A stretch of 64,000 bases of DNA from an uncultured Chloroflexales bacterium (lineage in GTDB: Bacteria; Chloroflexota; Chloroflexia; Chloroflexales; Chloroflexaceae): NCBI GenBank assembly GCA_937967405.1, contig CALCJV010000029.1, forward strand, positions 1 through 64,000. The letters are read 5' to 3'. Position 1 is the stretch's first letter. Each line of letters starts with the position of its first letter. This document shows positions 1 to 10,272 of the stretch, in pieces. The notes below the pieces were generated by a model that was given only the letters and a program-made list of their open reading frames with translations, was not told the DNA's origin and did no database searches. The position numbers were made by a program, and so were the translations under genes.

Positions 1-1059
1 GCATCGAGCATCCACGCGGGTAAGCCCGCATCATCTGCCGCATCGAGTGGCGGAATCAGTCCGGCACTATCATCATCGAGCATCCACGCGGGTAAGCCCG
101 CATCATCTGCCGCATCGAGTGGCGGAATCAGTCCGGCACTATCATCATCGAGCATCCACGCGGGCACGTCCGCATCAGTCGCCTGCGGCGCACTGTCTCG
201 CACCTCACCCCAATCCGACTGACTAGCAGTGGTTGCTGTTTCAGTGGCAAGGTCGGCAGGTTCAATCTCAGCTTTGAGCCATGCTGGAATGCTTTCCTCG
301 CCCGGTTTCGCGGTACTCGATGCGTTCGCATCACTTGTCACATCCCGCAACCACGACGGCACACTATCAGCGGTGTCGGCTTCGTCAGCGTCTGCCGCCA
401 GTTCTGCCTTCAACCACGCTGGGAGCGAATCAGAGCTGGGCGGTGCAGTCGGTGTATTGACGGTATTCTGTATCCCAAGCATATCTGCTTCACTGGCCAA
501 CCAACTAGGGATCGAGTCATCCAGTGAAGGCAGCCCAGCTTCTAAGGAGCTATCAGTCGGCTCTTCCACATCGGCTGGAGCCGATTGGAGCCATGAAGGT
601 AGCTCACCGCCTTCCGTATACTTGTTCAGCAGATCGGGCACAGGGTCAGGCGGCAGATCGCGGGAGAGGTCTTCGGCGGAGACATTCAGCCAGTCGAGAC
701 TTTCTAGCGGATCAGGATCAACTGCTTCTGGGGCCGCACTGCTCGGCGTAGCGGCAGGTGCGTCGTCGTCATCCAAGCCCAAGCTGCGGAGCCAATCCGT
801 TGCGCCAGAAGGGAGATGCACGCGCAGCGTGTCGGATTGCGGCAGGCGCGGCGGCTCGTTGGCGACCGTATGACGTGGTGCAGTTTCATCGTCAGGATCG
901 TTCAAATCAGGCAAGCCAAGCGATGGCGCAAATGGCTCAGACGTATCCGCTTGCCGCGAGGCGGGCATCGGTGGCAGCGGGACTTCGCGCAGCCACGGGG
1001 GGAGATGATTTCGATTCTGAGCTGATGACCAACCGGTTGGCACGATACAATACCCTCAC
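1..1059 (-). CDS. Acidic low-complexity protein with repeated (L/I/V)P(S/A/P)WL motifs, C-terminus runs off window
   Basis: Minus-strand frame (not in ORF track because no stop inside window) reads ...SPPWLREVPLPP...ELPSWLQS...SIPSWLASE...SLPAWLKAE...SVPSWLRDV...SIPAWLKAE...DVPAWMLDDDSAGLIPPLDAADDAGLPAWMLDDD. In frame after the stop of the upstream gene at 1081; GTG at 1059 is a possible start. Confidence 0.7.
2..165. repeat. 72-bp tandem repeat (24 aa, in frame), at least 2 copies plus a partial third
   Basis: catcgagcatccacgcggg recurs at 2, 74 and 146 (exact 72-bp period). Confidence 0.95.
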
Positions 1060-1080
1060 TATAATCCGCTGAGACTGCGG

Positions 1081-1788
1081 TTAGCGGTCCAAATACGGCT
1101 GATCGAAACCGAGCAAGACACGCATGCTGGCGACCAAGGTACCAATTGCTACGCTGAGTAATAGGGCCCGTGCGCCCGCCAACACGAGATGGCTGTTGAG
1201 CCAGTTCACGCTTTCTGGAACGAGTGGCAGACTCGCAATGGGGGCGAACTGAACGATCAACAAGAGCATGGCCACCACTACCACCACAATCCCCTCGCGG
1301 TTGCGCTGGCGCACCGCCCGCAGCATGGCACTCAGGCTAAAGAAGGCAAGCAGGGCCAAGAGGCTACTTGCCAATGGTTCATAAAAGGTGCGGAAGAAGA
1401 TGCGAATCGGCTCTTCAGCAAGGCTCTGGGCCTCGATGCGCGGCGGCATCTGGCTGAAATCCGGAATACCCAGCGTGCCAAGCAGGATCACGCTGATCAT
1501 CCCACCTAACAGGATCATGCTGTATGGCCAATCTGCCTCGCGCTGGCGCATGCGCTTGAGATGATTGCCCACCACACCAACGAGACCGAGCAGCAAGGCA
1601 AGGGCAATGAGCACTGCGCCCCAATTGACTAACGTCAACGCGGCGGTACTGAGCACGACTGCCAGCGGCGTACCTTCCATAATCCGCACTGTATCAAGCA
1701 GGGCATCCATAATCACAATCAAGGCAACCGCCCCAGTGAAGACGGTTGGAAGGACCCGCTTAACATCGCGCAGAAGCGTGAGTCGCAC
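1081..1788 (-). CDS. Multi-pass membrane protein of unknown function
   Basis: 235-aa ORF with several hydrophobic segments; operon-like with flanking minus genes. Confidence 0.75.
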   Translation of the reverse strand: MRLTLLRDVKRVLPTVFTGAVALIVIMDALLDTVRIMEGTPLAVVLSTAALTLVNWGAVLIALALLLGLVGVVGNHLKRMRQREADWPYSMILLGGMISVILLGTLGIPDFSQMPPRIEAQSLAEEPIRIFFRTFYEPLASSLLALLAFFSLSAMLRAVRQRNREGIVVVVVAMLLLIVQFAPIASLPLVPESVNWLNSHLVLAGARALLLSVAIGTLVASMRVLLGFDQPYLDR

Positions 1789-1815
1789 CGAAATCGGTCT
1801 CCTTATAGCCTAGGC

Positions 1816-2616
1816 CTAGGGCAGTGCCGGTAGCCCAAGCAACGCAGCGAGCAAGCTATAGACAAACCCAATGATGAGGACAGCAATCATCAAAGCCCGT
1901 AGCACATCGTGGGTGCGTAGGCGGGCTTGGGCAGCAACATCATCAGAGAGGTAGGCATCAGCGGCAAACACTTCCTCACCGATCAACGTCTGGTTGGTGC
2001 TGAGCAGCATCACGGGCAGAGCAGCATTACTCACGGCTCCCCCCACCTGCGGTAAGTTGCGCTGTGCGCCTTCCTCACCGAGCAGCAGAAATTCCTGCCC
2101 AAAGTCGCCAATCAGTTGGCTGGCCTCAAGCGGTTGGCGGGCATACACCGTCATCACCCCAGTTGCATAAGCCGTCGGGTCTTGGTGGGCCAGCAACTGC
2201 ACACTGCCCGAGTCGAAATCCTGCGTTTGCCCGGCCCGCTGATACACTTGCCGCACAATGCCACGCAACGCCATGTGGGCCACCGCATCACCGCTGCTGA
2301 CTTGCAGCAGTGCGCCATTGCGGGCGGCTTCTGTGGCAACCCGCTCGGCAGCAAGCAAGCCTGCAATGGTGGCGGCGGTGGTGGTGCGGCTACCGAGTGT
2401 GCCAGAGCCGGGCGAAAGGTGTACCGCCCGCCCGGTCTCAGCACTGCGCCCCAACGCGGAGCGGATCACGTCTAGCCCCGGCAATGGGCGGCGCGATTGC
2501 AGCCGCCCCGCCAGAGCTTGGGCGTGATGGAGCCAAACCATTGCCGCGACAATGCTCAGGGCAACGGCTGGCACAAGGCCGATCAAGATGGTTGAATTGA
2601 TCAGCGAATCCAGCAC
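1816..2616 (-). CDS. Membrane protein, DUF6754-like
   Basis: 266 aa, N- and C-terminal TM segments, central soluble domain (TAATIAGLLAAERVATEAARNGALLQVSSGD...). Confidence 0.7.
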   Translation of the reverse strand: MLDSLINSTILIGLVPAVALSIVAAMVWLHHAQALAGRLQSRRPLPGLDVIRSALGRSAETGRAVHLSPGSGTLGSRTTTAATIAGLLAAERVATEAARNGALLQVSSGDAVAHMALRGIVRQVYQRAGQTQDFDSGSVQLLAHQDPTAYATGVMTVYARQPLEASQLIGDFGQEFLLLGEEGAQRNLPQVGGAVSNAALPVMLLSTNQTLIGEEVFAADAYLSDDVAAQARLRTHDVLRALMIAVLIIGFVYSLLAALLGLPALP

Positions 2617-2618
2617 AG

Positions 2619-3647
2619 CTATGCGTCTACCACTTCAATCTGATCTAGCCCACCATAGATCGAATACCACGCCTGCGCCCCTTGCGCGAGCACCTCATTC
2701 AGCAGGGTGACATTCTCCACCCCACGATCTGAGAGCCATGCCTCAAGCGCGGCTAAGCCCTCTTTGCCATAAATCGGGATGCCATCCTGCCACGTGGCCC
2801 GCCCACACAGCACACCACTATACGGTGTGCCAGACTCGGCCACTAGCCCCAGCGACTCGCGGAAGATTTCGTCGGTCACACCGGCACTGAGATAGATGAA
2901 TGGCTTGGTGGCCACACTCGCCGCCTGTTTGATCAAAGCCATCGCCTCACTGCGGGTGTATGCGGCTTCGCCACCCACAAACGAGGGCATACCTTCAACG
3001 TAGGCCACATTGATCGGGATTTCGACTTTGAGCACATCTACGCCGTAGCGATCTTTGGAGAACTCTTCCATGTAGCGTTGCACATACTCCGGCTTCTTTT
3101 TCGCAAAGGCGAGGCTATTCGCGTCGTAGTCATCATCATAGGCGATTGGCTCAAGGAAGAACGCAATATCATTGGCTCGGCACTCTGCGCCCACGCGCTC
3201 AATGAATGCATGCTTGATGCAATTAATGCTTTCATCATCAAAGGGGTTATAGTAGAGCAGAATCTTGATAACATCTGCGCCTGCTTCTTTCAGCCGGAGC
3301 ACACTCCATTCGGGCAGCAGGTCGGGTAGGCGGCCTTTGACTGACGCATCGTAACCCGTCTTCTCATAGGCCAGCAATAGCCCCGTGTTTTCGGCGCGGG
3401 CGGCCGCGGCCGGTAAGCCATATTCGGGATCGAGCAGGATCGCGGAGGCATGGGGGGTCAAAATACGTGAAACAGCGACTTTAAAATCAGACAGTTCGCT
3501 ATCACTCACCTCACTCCCTTTCGCTTTCGCAATCGCTTTACGCAGTGAACCGCGTTGATCCATTGCCGCTGCCGCAATCACCCCTCGCTCGTTAGCACAG
3601 CGTTGGATGCTCTCAAACTTTCCTCGAGTCATACGGATTGTTGCCAT
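2619..3647 (-). CDS. lacD: Tagatose 1,6-diphosphate aldolase-like (LacD family)
   Basis: MATIRMTRGKFESIQRCANERGVIAAAAMDQRGSLRKAI...ADVIKILLYYNPFDDE; start reassigned from 3713 to 3647 because of a strong SD (GAGGAGGC) just upstream. Confidence 0.8.
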   Translation of the reverse strand: MATIRMTRGKFESIQRCANERGVIAAAAMDQRGSLRKAIAKAKGSEVSDSELSDFKVAVSRILTPHASAILLDPEYGLPAAAARAENTGLLLAYEKTGYDASVKGRLPDLLPEWSVLRLKEAGADVIKILLYYNPFDDESINCIKHAFIERVGAECRANDIAFFLEPIAYDDDYDANSLAFAKKKPEYVQRYMEEFSKDRYGVDVLKVEIPINVAYVEGMPSFVGGEAAYTRSEAMALIKQAASVATKPFIYLSAGVTDEIFRESLGLVAESGTPYSGVLCGRATWQDGIPIYGKEGLAALEAWLSDRGVENVTLLNEVLAQGAQAWYSIYGGLDQIEVVDA

Positions 3648-4011
3648 ACGTGCCTCCTCTTTGTAGATGATCGCAAAAGTTCCATCTATCGGTTGTGTAC
3701 ATCTGCGTAACACTCTGGCGAGCGGTTGGCTTAACGTCTATTATAGACCATTCCGTTCGTTGCTGCATCAGTGTAATCTAATGCGACATTTTACCACACT
3801 GTTCCCGCCCTGTACAATCTGAGCCGCATCCGCTTGGGCATACGCCGAATCCCTACAGCCTGCGCGAGCCAGCAGAGGGGGTGCCACGGCGTGATTAGGC
3901 ACGCTAGCGTAAACTGCTAGTTACGGGTATACTACACATGTTTATGCAGATTGCTTGAGGGCCGCAATCCCTCTGGCACAGGGGTTGGCAGCCTTGTCTG
4001 AAGGAACGGTC

Positions 4012-4464
4012 GTGACCACGCACGAACAATCATACAATCAGCCGATGCTTGTCACTGAGCAAGCCTATCTTGAGTTATTGGCAGAGCTTGAACTAGTCAA
4101 TGCCACGAACCGCAAACTGCGCCGCCAGCTTCAGAAAGCGGAGCAGGCGGCCGCTGAAGCCGTCCGCGCTCATGCCAAAATGGTGGACACATTAACGGAG
4201 ACGATGCGCGAGAATACGGCCTTGACGCTAGAGCGCGATATGTGGAAAGGCCGTGCCCAACGTTTCGCCCACGATACGAGTACTGCCTCTGATCAGTCTG
4301 CATCAGATTTCCTGCGTGTGTTGTTTGGCATTGAAACGATCACCGAAGCCGAAGCCAGCGCAATCCGCAAGGCCATGGCTCGCTTGCACCACCCCGATGC
4401 AGGCGGCGATGCGGAACGCATGAAACGCTGGAACGCGGTGCTGGATCGGCTAGAGCAGCAATAA
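4012..4464 (+). CDS. Coiled-coil protein with C-terminal J-domain-like HPD segment
   Basis: GTG start after GAAGGA; coiled-coil centre; C-terminal ...IRKAMARLHHPDAGGDAERMKRWNAVLDRLEQQ. Confidence 0.65.
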   Translation: MTTHEQSYNQPMLVTEQAYLELLAELELVNATNRKLRRQLQKAEQAAAEAVRAHAKMVDTLTETMRENTALTLERDMWKGRAQRFAHDTSTASDQSASDFLRVLFGIETITEAEASAIRKAMARLHHPDAGGDAERMKRWNAVLDRLEQQ

Positions 4465-4467
4465 CGT

Positions 4468-6000
4468 ATGCCCCCGCTACCATCATCTCCCTCGTCGCTA
4501 GGTACATCGGTCTGGATTCTCGGTGATCAGTTGCTGGTTCAGCACCCGGCCCTGTCCTCTAACCGTACCGTGATTATGGTTGAGTCGCTGGAACGCCTGC
4601 GCCACCGCCGCTACCATGCCCGCAAGCTCGTGCTGATCCTTGCCGCGATGCGCCACTACGCTGATGCTCTGCGTGAACGGGGCTATACGGTCGAGCTACG
4701 CCAAGCTGCGTCGTTCTATGCGGGCGTGCGTGAGCATCTCGTGGCAACGGGCAATACGCACGTGATCACGATGGCGGCAGCGGAGTATGATACGCGCCAG
4801 ATGCAGCACCGCCTCGCAGATATGCTCAGTGCCGATCTGGGCTACCCGATTACAGTTGAGGTGCTCCCGAACACGCAATTCCTTGTGGCCATGTTTCCAC
4901 CCAAGCGTTCCCCCAAGCTGATGGAGCCGTTCTATCGCCACATGCGCCAGCAGACGGGGCTGCTGATGACCAGTGCAGGCGAGCCGGAAGGCGGCAAGTG
5001 GAACTACGATGCGGACAATCGCAAGCCGTTCGATGGGCGTAGCGTGCCGCCGCTACCAACCTTTGCGCCAGATGCCGTGACGCGCACGGCGATGCAGGAT
5101 GTAGCCCAGCACTGCCCACATGTCGTCGGTGATCCGCTTGATTTCGATCTCCCGGTGACCCACGCCCAAGCCCAAGCGGCCCTCGCTGATTTCATCACCC
5201 AGCGGCTGCCCAACTTCGGGCAGTTTGAGGATGCGATGGCGCACGCCGAACCGATCTTGTATCATTCGGTACTGGCGATGCTGGTCAATATCGGCTTGTT
5301 GGAGCCGCTGCCCATGGCCACCGCAGCAACGCGGGCCTACTATGCGGGCACGGCTCCGCTCAATTCGGTGGAGGGCTTTGTGCGCCAAGTGATTGGCTGG
5401 CGCGAGTATATCTACTATCGTTATTGGGAGCTGATGCCGGATCTGCGGAAGGTAAATGCGTGGGGGCACACCCGCGCTCTGCCAGAGTTTTTCTGGACGG
5501 GGGCGACGCACATGCGCTGTATGCAGCATACTCTTCGGCGCATTCTTGCGACTGGCTATACACACCACATCGAACGCTTGATGCTGCTGTGCAACTTTGC
5601 GCTGCTGGCAGAGTTAGAGCCGCAGCAAGTCAACGACTGGTTTATGGCATGCTTTGTGGATGCCTACGAGTGGGTGATGCTGCCGAATGTGTTGGGGATG
5701 GGGCTGAATGCTGATGGCGGCAAGACGGCTACTAAGCCCTATCTTGCAAGTGCCAACTATATCAACAAGATGAGCGACTTCTGCAAGGGCTGCGGGTACA
5801 ATCACAAAGCGCGGATCGGCGATGCGGCCTGCCCTTTTAATACGCTGTACTGGCACTTTCTGCTGAAGCACGAGCTGCGCCTGCGGGCTAACCCTCGCTT
5901 TGGGCCCGCCGTACTTGGGGTGAGCCGGATTGCCCCCGCCGAACGCGCCGCAATTGTGGCGCAGGCCCAAGCCCTGCTGACTAATCTTGACCAGCTCTAG
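4468..6000 (+). CDS. Cryptochrome/photolyase family protein of the FeS-BCP (DPRP) class
   Basis: SVWILGDQLLVQHPAL... N-terminus; C-terminal CKGCGYNHKARIGDAAC-type cysteines expected for the 4Fe-4S cluster. Confidence 0.9.
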   Translation: MPPLPSSPSSLGTSVWILGDQLLVQHPALSSNRTVIMVESLERLRHRRYHARKLVLILAAMRHYADALRERGYTVELRQAASFYAGVREHLVATGNTHVITMAAAEYDTRQMQHRLADMLSADLGYPITVEVLPNTQFLVAMFPPKRSPKLMEPFYRHMRQQTGLLMTSAGEPEGGKWNYDADNRKPFDGRSVPPLPTFAPDAVTRTAMQDVAQHCPHVVGDPLDFDLPVTHAQAQAALADFITQRLPNFGQFEDAMAHAEPILYHSVLAMLVNIGLLEPLPMATAATRAYYAGTAPLNSVEGFVRQVIGWREYIYYRYWELMPDLRKVNAWGHTRALPEFFWTGATHMRCMQHTLRRILATGYTHHIERLMLLCNFALLAELEPQQVNDWFMACFVDAYEWVMLPNVLGMGLNADGGKTATKPYLASANYINKMSDFCKGCGYNHKARIGDAACPFNTLYWHFLLKHELRLRANPRFGPAVLGVSRIAPAERAAIVAQAQALLTNLDQL

Positions 6001-6004
6001 CCCT

Positions 6005-6628
6005 ATGTCTAGCCGCTACCCAATCCCCGCCGCACCGGCCCGCATCGAGTTGCGCTTCAGCAATTCGCGCTTTATCGGTAGTGCCGCCTATACCGCTACG
6101 GTAGATGCAGCCAAAGCCTACATTGCCCAGATCCGCGCTGAGATGCCCGATGCGACGCACCACGTCTACGCCTACCTGATTGGCTACGGAGCCAGTGTGA
6201 CGGCGGGCATGAGCGATGCAGGCGAGCCTTCCGGTACAGCGGGGCGACCTGCGCTGGCCGTGCTGCGCGGCAGTGGTCTAGGCGATGTGACGCTTGTGCT
6301 AACGCGCTACTTCGGCGGCACGCTACTCGGCACGGGCGGCTTGGTCAAAGCCTACAGCGATACAGCGAAAGCGGTGCTAGCAGCCCTGCCGCGCACTGAG
6401 CGTATCCCCACCAACACCATCATCGTCAGCATTGCCTATGCCGCCTATACGCCCGTGCGCCACATCCTCGATGCACATCACGCCCAGCTTACCGATGAGC
6501 AGTTTGCCGCCGATGTGAGCCTGATCGCCGTGTTGCCAATAGAGCACGTTGCTGCCTGTGTCGCTGCCATCGAGACAGTCACGGCGGGGCAGGCGCAGAT
6601 CGTGGTGGGCGATAGCGACACGACGTAG
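6005..6628 (+). CDS. yigZ: YigZ/IMPACT family protein
   Basis: HHVYAYLIGYGASVTAGMSDAGEPSGTAGRPALAVL...LTRYFGGTLLGTGGLVKAYSDTAK signature. Confidence 0.88.
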   Translation: MSSRYPIPAAPARIELRFSNSRFIGSAAYTATVDAAKAYIAQIRAEMPDATHHVYAYLIGYGASVTAGMSDAGEPSGTAGRPALAVLRGSGLGDVTLVLTRYFGGTLLGTGGLVKAYSDTAKAVLAALPRTERIPTNTIIVSIAYAAYTPVRHILDAHHAQLTDEQFAADVSLIAVLPIEHVAACVAAIETVTAGQAQIVVGDSDTT

Positions 6629-6640
6629 GTGCTAGCCACA

Positions 6641-6661
6641 GGCGGGAGCCATGCTCCCGCC
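6641..6661. terminator. Perfect 9-bp hairpin between convergent genes
   Basis: GGCGGGAGC-cat-GCTCCCGCC; no T-tract, located between yigZ (+) and the micro-ORF (-). Confidence 0.4.
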
Positions 6662-6724
6662 TCCTAACTGCACCCTGACACCTGCAACCTAATCTCTACC
6701 CTCAATCACATGGGTTGCGCCGAT

Positions 6725-6877
6725 TTATTGTTGCTTTTGGTTGTTCTGGTCGTCGGTCAACTTAATCGGCCACCACGGCAGCACCTGCCCCGCACGCAAT
6801 CCCACCCATGCCCACAACACTGCTTGCCCAGCCATCAGCACAATCACGATAAACGCCATGTATGCAAAATCACCCAT
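6725..6877 (-). CDS. 50-aa small membrane protein
   Basis: MGDFAYMAFIVIVLMAGQAVLWAWVGLRAGQVLPWWPIKLTDDQNNQKQQ*, preceded by AAGGAG; below the ORF-track length cutoff. Confidence 0.65.
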   Translation of the reverse strand: MGDFAYMAFIVIVLMAGQAVLWAWVGLRAGQVLPWWPIKLTDDQNNQKQQ

Positions 6878-7130
6878 TGCCGACTCCTTGTCTACTATTT
6901 TGGTTCTTGCCGAGCACTTGCCAACATAAATAGTTAATACCTCTAGTATACCGCAGGCAGCATACTTTTTGCAAGCCCTGTGCAGACGGTGTTCACTTCA
7001 ATTTCAGTACCCCCAGCGCATCCCTGTGCCGCGCTTGTGCTACAATGCGCCAGAACACACGCAGGCGATGCGTTGCGCGGCGCAGGCTAGCGCAAGCATC
7101 CCGTCGCCGCCCTATGGATGAGGAGCCACC

Positions 7131-8291
7131 ATGCAGATTGCGATCAACGCGCACCTGCTCGCGCACACCCGCAGCTTTCGGCGAGCGGGCGTGTCGCACT
7201 ACATCGAGCAGGTGCTCCAGCATCTCGGTACGATTGACCAGCACAATGCCTACACGATCTACACCACGCGGGGGCTAGGTGCACGCGAGTTAGGCCTACC
7301 GCCCAACTTCCGCATCAAGCCGAGCCTGCTGCCAACGATCAACCCGCGCATCCGCATTCCGTGGGAGCAGCTGCTTGCGCCGTTGCTGTTGCGGGCAAGT
7401 GGCGCAGACCTGTTTCATGGCACGCTGAATGTCGTGCCACTGGCGTGCCCAGTGCCAACGGTGGTCACGGTGCATGATCTGGCCTTCATTCGGTTCCCGC
7501 AAACCTTCCGCGCCTACAATCGCACCTATCTCGATTTTGCCACCCGCACCAGCGTGCGCCGCGCTCGGTATATCCTCGCCGTCTCGGAGCATACGCGCCG
7601 CGAGGTAGCGGGCTTGCTCGGTGTGCCGCTTGAGCGGATCATCGTCACCCCGAATGCCGCCCGCGCTCACTTCCGCCCACCCGATCCAACCCGGCTCGCG
7701 CAGTTCATCCAGCAGCAGCAGTTGCCCGCCCAGTTCATGCTCTACGTCGGCACACTGGAGCCGCGCAAGAACTTGACCACGCTGCTGCACGCTTATAGCC
7801 AGATTGCGCGTGACACTGATGCGCCGCTTTTTATTGGGGGCGGCAAAGGCTGGCTCTATCAGCCTGTGTTTGAGCAGCTCGAAGCCTTAGGCTTGCGCGA
7901 GCGGGTACATTTTATCGGCTACATTGATGAAGACGCACTGCCACTGTGGTATGCGGCGGCGACGGTCTTTGTCTTTCCCTCCCTGTACGAGGGCTTTGGC
8001 ATGCCGCCGCTCGAAGCGATGGCGTGTGGCACGCCGGTGATCGCCTCGAACAGTACTAGCATCCCCGAAGTCGTGGGGGAGGCAGGGCTGTTGATTCCGC
8101 CCACCGATGCGAGCGCACTTGCGGCGGCGTTGCTGCGGGTGCTCCACGATGCGGACTTACGCCAGAGCATGCGCGAACGTGGCTTGGTGCAAGCGCAACG
8201 GTTTGCGTGGCACACCACCGCCGAGCGCACGTTGCAGGTCTACACGGCGGTAGCGCAGAATACGCCGCTGCGAGCCGCTAGTAAGCCGTGA
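7131..8291 (+). CDS. GT4-family glycosyltransferase
   Basis: VTVHDLAFIRFPQTF...YVGTLEPRKNLTTLLHAY...FPSLYEGFGMPPLEAMACGTPVIASNSTSIPEVVGEAG. Confidence 0.92.
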   Translation: MQIAINAHLLAHTRSFRRAGVSHYIEQVLQHLGTIDQHNAYTIYTTRGLGARELGLPPNFRIKPSLLPTINPRIRIPWEQLLAPLLLRASGADLFHGTLNVVPLACPVPTVVTVHDLAFIRFPQTFRAYNRTYLDFATRTSVRRARYILAVSEHTRREVAGLLGVPLERIIVTPNAARAHFRPPDPTRLAQFIQQQQLPAQFMLYVGTLEPRKNLTTLLHAYSQIARDTDAPLFIGGGKGWLYQPVFEQLEALGLRERVHFIGYIDEDALPLWYAAATVFVFPSLYEGFGMPPLEAMACGTPVIASNSTSIPEVVGEAGLLIPPTDASALAAALLRVLHDADLRQSMRERGLVQAQRFAWHTTAERTLQVYTAVAQNTPLRAASKP

Positions 8292-8377
8292 GGTATGGTA
8301 TAATTCAGGGGGTGTAGGCTACGCGGTAACCATCTCGCGACCGACTATGCCGTGACAGCAATAAGGCGCAACGAACC

Positions 8378-8479
8378 ATGCTTGGAATTTGGGAACTGCT
8401 GGTGATGGTCATGGTGATTATCCCCGCCGTATTTGCTGTTGGGCTGCTGATACGACTCGTGTCTGAGCGCAAGGAGTAA
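8378..8479 (+). CDS. 33-aa TatA-like N-terminal-helix micro-ORF
   Basis: [33 protein letters not shown]; resembles the [13 protein letters not shown] helix of the TatA that follows 4 nt later. Confidence 0.5.
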   Translation: MLGIWELLVMVMVIIPAVFAVGLLIRLVSERKE

Positions 8480-8483
8480 AACG

Positions 8484-8684
8484 ATGCCATTAGGACCGTG
8501 GGAATTGCTGATTATTTTATTGATTGTGGTTGCCCTGTTTGGCGCAGGCCGGATCGCCGGGATTGGCGGTGCGTTGGGCAGCAGCATCCGTGAATTTAAG
8601 AAAGCTGTCAACGACGACGATACGAAGCCCGCCATCACCACGACTGCCAACGAAACCAGCGAGACCAAAGAACAGAAAGCCTAG
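8484..8684 (+). CDS. tatA: Twin-arginine translocase subunit TatA/TatE family
   Basis: [42 protein letters not shown]. Confidence 0.85.
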   Translation: MPLGPWELLIILLIVVALFGAGRIAGIGGALGSSIREFKKAVNDDDTKPAITTTANETSETKEQKA

Positions 8685-8693
8685 CGGTACAGT

Positions 8694-8729
8694 GATGTGC
8701 AGTGTGCCGCTGGGGTACACCTGCACATC
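8694..8729. terminator. Stable hairpin downstream of tatA
   Basis: GATGTGCAG...CTGCACATC, 9-bp perfect stem with further pairing inside; no clear T-tract. Confidence 0.4.
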
Positions 8730-8823
8730 GGGCTACCCTACACGCCGAATCGCGTCAGGTGGAATAGCCGAAAGGCTACCACACTGGCGCATTCAGAGTT
8801 GATCAAGAACGTGAGTTGTTGTG

Positions 8824-10140
8824 ATGGGTGAATTTGTAGATCGAGCCAGCATTATTGTCAAATCGGGGCGCGGCGGGCACGGCTCGGCTTCGTTCCGGCG
8901 CGAGAAGTTTATTCCCCGCGGTGGGCCCGATGGCGGCGATGGTGGGCGCGGTGGGCACGTCTATCTCATCGCTGATCCGAGCCTGAATACGCTCTTACCG
9001 TTTCGCTACGATCAGGAGTTCGCAGCCGATGCGGGCGGCAATGGCGGCACCCGCAACCGCACCGGCAAGCAGGGCAAAGATTTGTATGTTCGGGTTCCGC
9101 CCGGCACCCAAGTTCGCACCACGATTAACGGGGTCGCGTATACGGTAGATTTGGAGCGGCCCGGGCAACGCCTGCTAGCCGCTCGCGGCGGGCGCGGCGG
9201 CTTGGGCAATGTCCACTTTGCCACCGCCACGCGCCAAGTGCCGCGCATTGCCGAATTGGGCGAGCCGGGTGAAGAGTTGCACCTTGAACTGGAACTGAAG
9301 TTATTGGCCGATGTGGGCTTAGTGGGCTTCCCCAACGCGGGCAAAAGCACGCTGATTTCGGCGATCTCAGCGGCACGCCCGAAAATCGCCGATTATCCCT
9401 TTACCACGCTACAACCGCATCTCGGTGTAGTCGAGGTGCACGACCAACGCTTTGTTGTCGCCGATATTCCCGGCATCATTGAAGGGGCCCATCGTGGGGT
9501 GGGCTTAGGCCTCGATTTCTTGCGCCACATTGAGCGTACACGGCTGCTGCTCCATATCGTGGATGCAGCAGGTGTGGATGGGCGTGATCCGCTTGAGGAC
9601 TACGAGCGCATCAATACCGAGCTACGCCTGTATCATGCACCGCTTGCCGAACGCCCCCAGCTGGTGGTGCTGAACAAACTTGATCTGCCCGCAGCCCAAG
9701 CCAATCTGCCGCGTTTGCGGACAGCACTGACAGCAGCTGGTGTGCCAGATAAGCTGATCGTTGCGATCTCTGCGGCTACCTCCACGGGGCTAGAGCTGCT
9801 GCTGACGCAGGTGGTGGCCCAGCTCGGCGAACTGCCCGCGCCGCAACGTGATCCCGTCGGGAAACACGAGCCGCCACTGACGTGGGGTGTGCCCGATGGG
9901 GAAGCGGAGCACTATACGGTGGAGCGTGAGGGCGAAGGTTGGCGCGTGCGTGGGGGCAAGATCGAGCGGCTGATCCGCATGACCAACTTTGCCCAACCGG
10001 AAGCTCTCGACCGGATTCAACGGGTGTTGGCAGCAACGGGCATCTCAAATGCCCTATTGCAGGCGGGGGTAGCGGATGGGGATACAGTCTATATTGCCGA
10101 TGCCGAGCTGCAATGGTCGAATACCGAAACATATGGTTAA
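8824..10140 (+). CDS. obg: GTPase Obg/CgtA with C-terminal OCT domain
   Basis: [41 protein letters not shown]...[11 protein letters not shown]...[16 protein letters not shown]. Confidence 0.97.
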   Translation: MGEFVDRASIIVKSGRGGHGSASFRREKFIPRGGPDGGDGGRGGHVYLIADPSLNTLLPFRYDQEFAADAGGNGGTRNRTGKQGKDLYVRVPPGTQVRTTINGVAYTVDLERPGQRLLAARGGRGGLGNVHFATATRQVPRIAELGEPGEELHLELELKLLADVGLVGFPNAGKSTLISAISAARPKIADYPFTTLQPHLGVVEVHDQRFVVADIPGIIEGAHRGVGLGLDFLRHIERTRLLLHIVDAAGVDGRDPLEDYERINTELRLYHAPLAERPQLVVLNKLDLPAAQANLPRLRTALTAAGVPDKLIVAISAATSTGLELLLTQVVAQLGELPAPQRDPVGKHEPPLTWGVPDGEAEHYTVEREGEGWRVRGGKIERLIRMTNFAQPEALDRIQRVLAATGISNALLQAGVADGDTVYIADAELQWSNTETYG

Positions 10141-10272
10141 GGCGGCGGGCTAGTTAGCATAATCATCGCTTGAAGCAATCCAAACACCCCGCTCAACTGC
10201 CCCACTACGAGATCCCCGCAGGAGCCTGCAAGCTGGAATTGCTGCGGCTCTGCGCCTCGCACACTAGCATCG

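Noticed and set aside
2-165. Possible CRISPR-like array at window start
   Set aside because: Period is exactly 72 bp with no variable spacers; repeats are in frame with a coding sequence.
229-873. 214-aa plus-strand ORF (Ser/Ala rich)
   Set aside because: Antisense to the LPxWL protein; it is the complementary reading of its codons with no recognisable domain or SD.
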